Origin: Paracoccus denitrificans
GTDB lineage: Bacteria; Pseudomonadota; Alphaproteobacteria; Rhodobacterales; Rhodobacteraceae
Reading direction: 5' to 3'
Length of the DNA stretch: 64,000 nt
Assembly: GCA_005768755.1 (NCBI GenBank)
Contig: VAFL01000003.1
Coordinates: forward strand, 186,001-250,000
Made by a program: the position numbers and the translations under genes. Of this stretch, positions 60,706 through 64,000 are shown piece by piece. Position 1 is the first letter of the stretch; each line of letters opens with the position of its first letter. A model generated the notes under the pieces. The model had not been told where the DNA came from, did no database searches, and saw only the letters and a program-made list of their open reading frames with translations.

Positions 60706-62832
60706 TCATGGGGCAAGTTCCGGGCGCAGCAGCCGCGACACCTGCGCCACATCGGATTCGGCCTCCAGCGCGGTCAGCAACGCATGAAGCTGATCGCTGC
60801 CATGCAGCTCGACCTCGATCAGCAGCCGGTAGAAGTCGGGCTTGCGATCGACAAAATCGAGGTTGGAAATATTTGCCCCCTGGCTGCCGATCAGGGTGCA
60901 GATCCGGCCCAGCACGCCCGCATCATGGCGGATCGTGACCGAAACGGTCACGGGATAGGCTGGCGGATGGCGACCCTCGCGCCACTGCAGGTCGACCCAA
61001 CGCTTCAGGTCTTCCTCGCTGTCAAGCTGCGCCAGCGCCGGGCAATCAATGCTGTGGATAATGACGCCGCGCCCGCGATAGGTGATTCCCACGATACGCT
61101 CGCCCGGCAACGGCTGACAGCACTGCGCTCGGCCCAGCGTCTGATCGGCTTCCAGCCCGGCGACGGGGCGTTTGGGGTCAACGGTTTCCTTATGCGTGCT
61201 GAGTTCGGGATAAAGCGTCGTCAACACGTCCTGCGCCGACATTTCGGCGCAGCCGATGCGGGCAAGCAACTCGTCTGCATCGGGCAATGCCAGCTTGCTG
61301 GCAGCCGTGCGCAACGCTTTGTCAGTAACGCGCCGCCCATGATGTTCGAAGCTGATCCGGACCAGTTCAGCACCCAGCCGGATAAGCCGCGCGCGGTCTT
61401 CTTCGCGAAGCGAGCGCCGGATCGCCGCCTTCGCGCGACCGGTCTGAACGATTTCCAGCCAGGCGGCCTGCGGTCGTTGTCCGGCAGCGGTGATGATTTC
61501 GACCAGTTGGCCATTTTTCAACCGCGTCCAAAGCGGCACGCGGATGCCATCGACCTTGGCGCCGACAGTCGAGTTGCCGATGCGGGTGTGGATCGTATAG
61601 GCGAAGTCGATCGGTGTCGCGCCCTTGGGCAACTGGATCACGTCGCCCTTGGGTGTGAATATGAACACCTGATCGGAATACATTTCCAGCTTCACATGTT
61701 CGAGGAACTCGTCGTGATCCTCGCCGCCGAGGCGTTCGTTCAGCTGATTGATCCATTCAGCCGGATCGACCGCGAAAGGGTTGATCGAGCGTTCGCCGTC
61801 ACGATAGGACCAATGCGCCGCCACCCCTGCTTCCGCCACTTCATGCATCTGACGGGTGCGGATCTGCACCTCGACGCGCTTGCCATCGCGACCGGTCACT
61901 GTCGTATGGATCGAGCGATAGCCATTCGTCTTTGGCTGACTGATATAGTCCTTGAACCGCCCCGGCACAGCGCGCCAGCGGCGGTGGATCAGGCCAAGCG
62001 CGCGGTAACATTCGCTTTCCGTGCCGACGATGACCCGGAAGCCGTAGATGTCAGACAGCCGTGAAAAGGTCAGCTGCTTTTCCTGCATCTTGCGCCAGAC
62101 GCTGAAGGGACGCTTTGCGCGGCCATAGACATTGGCCTCGATCCCCTCGCGGTCCAGTTCGGTGCGGATGTCGCGGGTGATCTGCGCGATCACATCGCCG
62201 GATTCCTTCTGCAGCGTCAGGAAGCGGCGGATGATCGAATTGCGGGCCTCGGGATTGATGACCTTGAAGGCCAGATCCTCCAGTTCCTCGCGCATCCACT
62301 GCATGCCCATCCTGCCGGCCAGGGGCGCATAGATATCCATGGTTTCGCGGGCCTTCTTGACCTGCTTTTCAGGCCGCATCGCCCGGATCGTGCGCATATT
62401 GTGCAGGCGGTCGGCAAGCTTCACCAGAATGACACGAAGATCGCGCGTCATCGCCATGAAAAGCTTGCGAAAGTTTTCGGCCTGTTTCGAGTGGCTGCCG
62501 GAAAGCTGCAGATTGGTCAGCTTGGTCACGCCATCGACCAGATCGGCGATTTCACGGCCAAACATCTCTGACACGTCGGACCAGCTGGCGCGGGTGTCTT
62601 CGATGGTATCGTGAAGCAATGCGGTGACCAGGGTCGCATCGTCCAGCCGCATTTCGGTCAGGATGGCGGCGACAGCGACAGGATGAGAGAAATACGGCTC
62701 GCCCGAGTGGCGGAACTGTCCCTCGTGCATCCGCTGGCCGTAATCATACGCCCGGCGGATCAGATTTTCATCAGTGCGCGGATTATAGTTGCGGATCAGC
62801 GCGAGGAGGTCTTCGACGTCGAATTTTTCCAA
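60706..62832 (-). CDS. Bifunctional (p)ppGpp synthetase/hydrolase, RelA/SpoT homologue
   Basis: Makes and degrades the alarmone (p)ppGpp. 708 residues: HD hydrolase domain (about 45-195, with HDTIEDT), synthetase domain (about 240-350, FRVIVGTESECYRALG and KTNGYRSIHTTV), TGS (about 385-450), helical/zinc-finger-like region and a C-terminal ACT domain (about 635-708). Both catalytic domains look intact, as expected for the single Rsh of alphaproteobacteria. Between rpoZ and the DUF2062 gene. Confidence 0.95.
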   Translation of the reverse strand: MEKFDVEDLLALIRNYNPRTDENLIRRAYDYGQRMHEGQFRHSGEPYFSHPVAVAAILTEMRLDDATLVTALLHDTIEDTRASWSDVSEMFGREIADLVDGVTKLTNLQLSGSHSKQAENFRKLFMAMTRDLRVILVKLADRLHNMRTIRAMRPEKQVKKARETMDIYAPLAGRMGMQWMREELEDLAFKVINPEARNSIIRRFLTLQKESGDVIAQITRDIRTELDREGIEANVYGRAKRPFSVWRKMQEKQLTFSRLSDIYGFRVIVGTESECYRALGLIHRRWRAVPGRFKDYISQPKTNGYRSIHTTVTGRDGKRVEVQIRTRQMHEVAEAGVAAHWSYRDGERSINPFAVDPAEWINQLNERLGGEDHDEFLEHVKLEMYSDQVFIFTPKGDVIQLPKGATPIDFAYTIHTRIGNSTVGAKVDGIRVPLWTRLKNGQLVEIITAAGQRPQAAWLEIVQTGRAKAAIRRSLREEDRARLIRLGAELVRISFEHHGRRVTDKALRTAASKLALPDADELLARIGCAEMSAQDVLTTLYPELSTHKETVDPKRPVAGLEADQTLGRAQCCQPLPGERIVGITYRGRGVIIHSIDCPALAQLDSEEDLKRWVDLQWREGRHPPAYPVTVSVTIRHDAGVLGRICTLIGSQGANISNLDFVDRKPDFYRLLIEVELHGSDQLHALLTALEAESDVAQVSRLLRPELAP

Positions 62833-62851
62833 TCGATGACCTCGTCCCGCA

Positions 62852-63208
62852 TCAGCCGCGCTGGTTCGCTTCCAGCATCATCCGCAGCATCTTCTCCTCC
62901 GACTCTTCGTCGGCGGGCTTCGGACGGTCGACTTCGGCACCAAGAAGCAGCGCCATCGCGTCTTCCTCGGGCTCGTCAACCTCGATCTGGGTCTGGCTGG
63001 CTTCGATCATCCGCTCACGCAGGTCGTCCACCTGCTGAGTTTCGTCTGCGATTTCTCGCAAGGCGACGACGGGGTTCTTGTCGTTGTCGCGGTCAATGCT
63101 CAGCGGGCTGCCTGTCGCGATTTCGCGGGCGCGATGCGAGGCGAGCATTACCAGGTCGAAGCGGTTCGGAACTTTGTCAACGCAGTCTTCGACGGTCACG
63201 CGGGCCAT
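62852..63208 (-). CDS. rpoZ: RNA polymerase omega subunit
   Basis: 118 residues. MARVTVEDCVDKVPNRFDLV and LASHRAREIATGSPLSI are the omega signature; the acidic C-terminal half is the usual alphaproteobacterial extension. It helps assemble the beta' subunit and, in the presence of ppGpp, the site shared with rsh next door. Seven bases after folK. Confidence 0.96.
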   Translation of the reverse strand: MARVTVEDCVDKVPNRFDLVMLASHRAREIATGSPLSIDRDNDKNPVVALREIADETQQVDDLRERMIEASQTQIEVDEPEEDAMALLLGAEVDRPKPADEESEEKMLRMMLEANQRG

Positions 63209-63215
63209 GAATCAC

Positions 63216-63845
63216 CTATCGGTTCGAATCAGAAAGGGCGGAAACGGTTACTTGATGAGTCGCGGGCTGATTGTCAAGCCAGAGCTGAACTTCAGCGCGA
63301 TCCCTGTCTGGCAGCCGCGACAGCATTTCGGTCACAGTCTGGCCGGTTCGCGGATGACGCCAGGTCGGTGCGATGTCGGCCAGGGGGACCAGAACGAAGG
63401 CGCGGTCCTGCAGCCGTGGGTGCGGCAGGATCAAACCGTCGGGGGTGCGGGTCGCCTGTATGTCTGGGTGCAGGGCGCGCCAGGCGTCCTGCGTGCTATC
63501 ATCCGGCGCAATCCGCTTGCCCATGGCCAGCAGGTCGATGTCGATTACGCGCGCGCCCCAGCGGCTGCCATCGCGCTGTCGTCCCATCTGGGCCTCGATT
63601 TCGTGCAAGACCTGCAGCAGTGCCGGTGGTGACAGATCGGTGCGGATCGCTGCACAGGCATTCGCGTAATCGGGGCCGCTGCCTGCCGGGAAAGCCGGCG
63701 TTCGGTAAATTCTGGAAACTGACCCTAGCGTCAAGCGGTCGTGCCTGCTAATCAACCGCAACGCGAATCGAACGGACAGGTCGGGAGGACCTGCCGAAGA
63801 AGACAAGTTTGCCCCAAGGGCAATCAAGGCTAATTTCGTTGACAT
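63216..63845 (-). CDS. folK: 2-amino-4-hydroxy-6-hydroxymethyldihydropteridine pyrophosphokinase
   Basis: Pyrophosphorylates the pterin for folate synthesis. 209 residues, somewhat longer than E. coli (159). Motifs LIALGANLSSSAGPP, GPDYANACAAIRTDL, RWGARVIDIDLL and LPHPRLQDRAFVLVPLADI are present. The start at 63845 fits (TKLALIALGANLSS); the C-terminal 50 residues are extra and unassigned. First gene of folK-rpoZ-rsh, divergent from the NYN gene. Confidence 0.94.
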   Translation of the reverse strand: MSTKLALIALGANLSSSAGPPDLSVRFALRLISRHDRLTLGSVSRIYRTPAFPAGSGPDYANACAAIRTDLSPPALLQVLHEIEAQMGRQRDGSRWGARVIDIDLLAMGKRIAPDDSTQDAWRALHPDIQATRTPDGLILPHPRLQDRAFVLVPLADIAPTWRHPRTGQTVTEMLSRLPDRDRAEVQLWLDNQPATHQVTVSALSDSNR

Positions 63846-63921
63846 TCTGGTTTCGGCAATCGTTTCCAGTGCTTGCAATTATGATTTGGCATGCTGGAGC
63901 ATGCATGTCGAGGGAGACTAA

Positions 63922-64000
63922 GTGTTCTACAAGGATGATCGTCTCGCGCTGTTTATAGACGGTGCGAACCTCTATGCAGCGGCGAAGTCGCTGGGCTTTG
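63922..64000 (+). CDS. NYN-domain protein (LabA/DUF88-like), 3' end outside window
   Basis: Twenty-six codons are visible from a GTG with AGGGAGA just upstream. They read FYKDDRLALFIDGANLYAAA, the typical start of the NYN (PIN-like) nuclease family, with the metal-binding aspartate in FIDGANLY. Probable RNase or RNA-processing protein. The remainder is beyond the right edge. Confidence 0.8.
   Translation, partial: MFYKDDRLALFIDGANLYAAAKSLGF

Noticed and set aside
60643..62064. Plus-strand ORF of 473 codons opposite the rsh gene
   Set aside because: Antisense shadow of an intact Rsh; its length comes from GC-rich codon bias, and it has no recognisable domain.
1..64000. Mobile elements, CRISPR array, prophage, tRNA or rRNA genes
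   Set aside because: No transposase, integrase, repeated spacer pattern, rRNA or tRNA sequence was recognised anywhere in the window.

Overview
The window reads as ordinary chromosome of a high-GC alphaproteobacterium of the Rhodobacteraceae, most likely Paracoccus-like. The evidence is the family content and synteny: an Hsp20/DUF1150 pair, rluD divergent from a DUF6476-type gene, short-form HisG with HisZ, an editing-domain-less ProRS, a single long Rsh next to rpoZ, a fused sulfurylase/APS kinase, and many small Rhodobacter-type proteins. Genes are packed tightly, with many 4-base and 7-base overlaps, and no gene-free stretch exceeds 300 bases. I saw no rRNA or tRNA gene, insertion sequence, prophage or CRISPR array.

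Layout. 1-2.7 kb: partial PepSY-like gene, a terminator, and convergent maeB. 2.9-7.6 kb: nucleoside salvage operon cdd-deoA-deoB-add-upp. 7.6-18.5 kb: SPOR protein, a membrane protein resembling an inactive M48 peptidase, rpoH, rluD, a DUF6476-type gene, ubiK, lgt-midA-pgeF, an Lrp-type regulator with a secreted protein, then trxB with a conserved unknown. 18.8-22.2 kb: sat/cysC and two glycosyltransferases. 22.2-25.4 kb: hsp20-DUF1150 opposite DUF465-purE-purK-nudix. 25.4-31.2 kb: a minus-strand run of a dipeptidase, GNAT, a possible 44-residue secreted peptide, a secreted protein, pepF, a lysophospholipase-like hydrolase and an SCP2 protein. 31.2-36.1 kb: TPR protein, Suv3-like helicase, ankyrin protein and small partner. 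36.2-40.6 kb: rpsD, two more glycosyltransferases, DUF4260, proS. 40.8-45.4 kb: a small secreted repeat protein, hisS-hisZ-hisG, slyX, a SufT-like gene and arsC. 45.4-49.9 kb: kpsT-kpsE-kdsA-mscS. 50-52.3 kb: UDG-like, SseB-like, ghrA-like. 52.3-57.9 kb: mreB-mreC-mreD-mrdA-rodA. 58-64 kb: leuA with a leader peptide, DUF2062, rsh, rpoZ, folK and the start of a NYN-domain gene.

How it fits together. Most genes are housekeeping: nucleotide salvage and purine synthesis, rod-shape and elongasome functions, stringent response and heat shock, histidine and leucine synthesis, sulfate activation, translation. The less ordinary material is the surface-polysaccharide set (four glycosyltransferases, kpsT/kpsE/kdsA, PAPS supply), the ankyrin/small-protein pair, and RNA-level control elements. 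Those are a Leu-codon leader ORF before leuA that may be leaderless, and a structured rpsD leader whose hairpin covers the ribosome binding site. One segment of hisS has clearly lower GC than the rest of the gene and may be a recombined patch.
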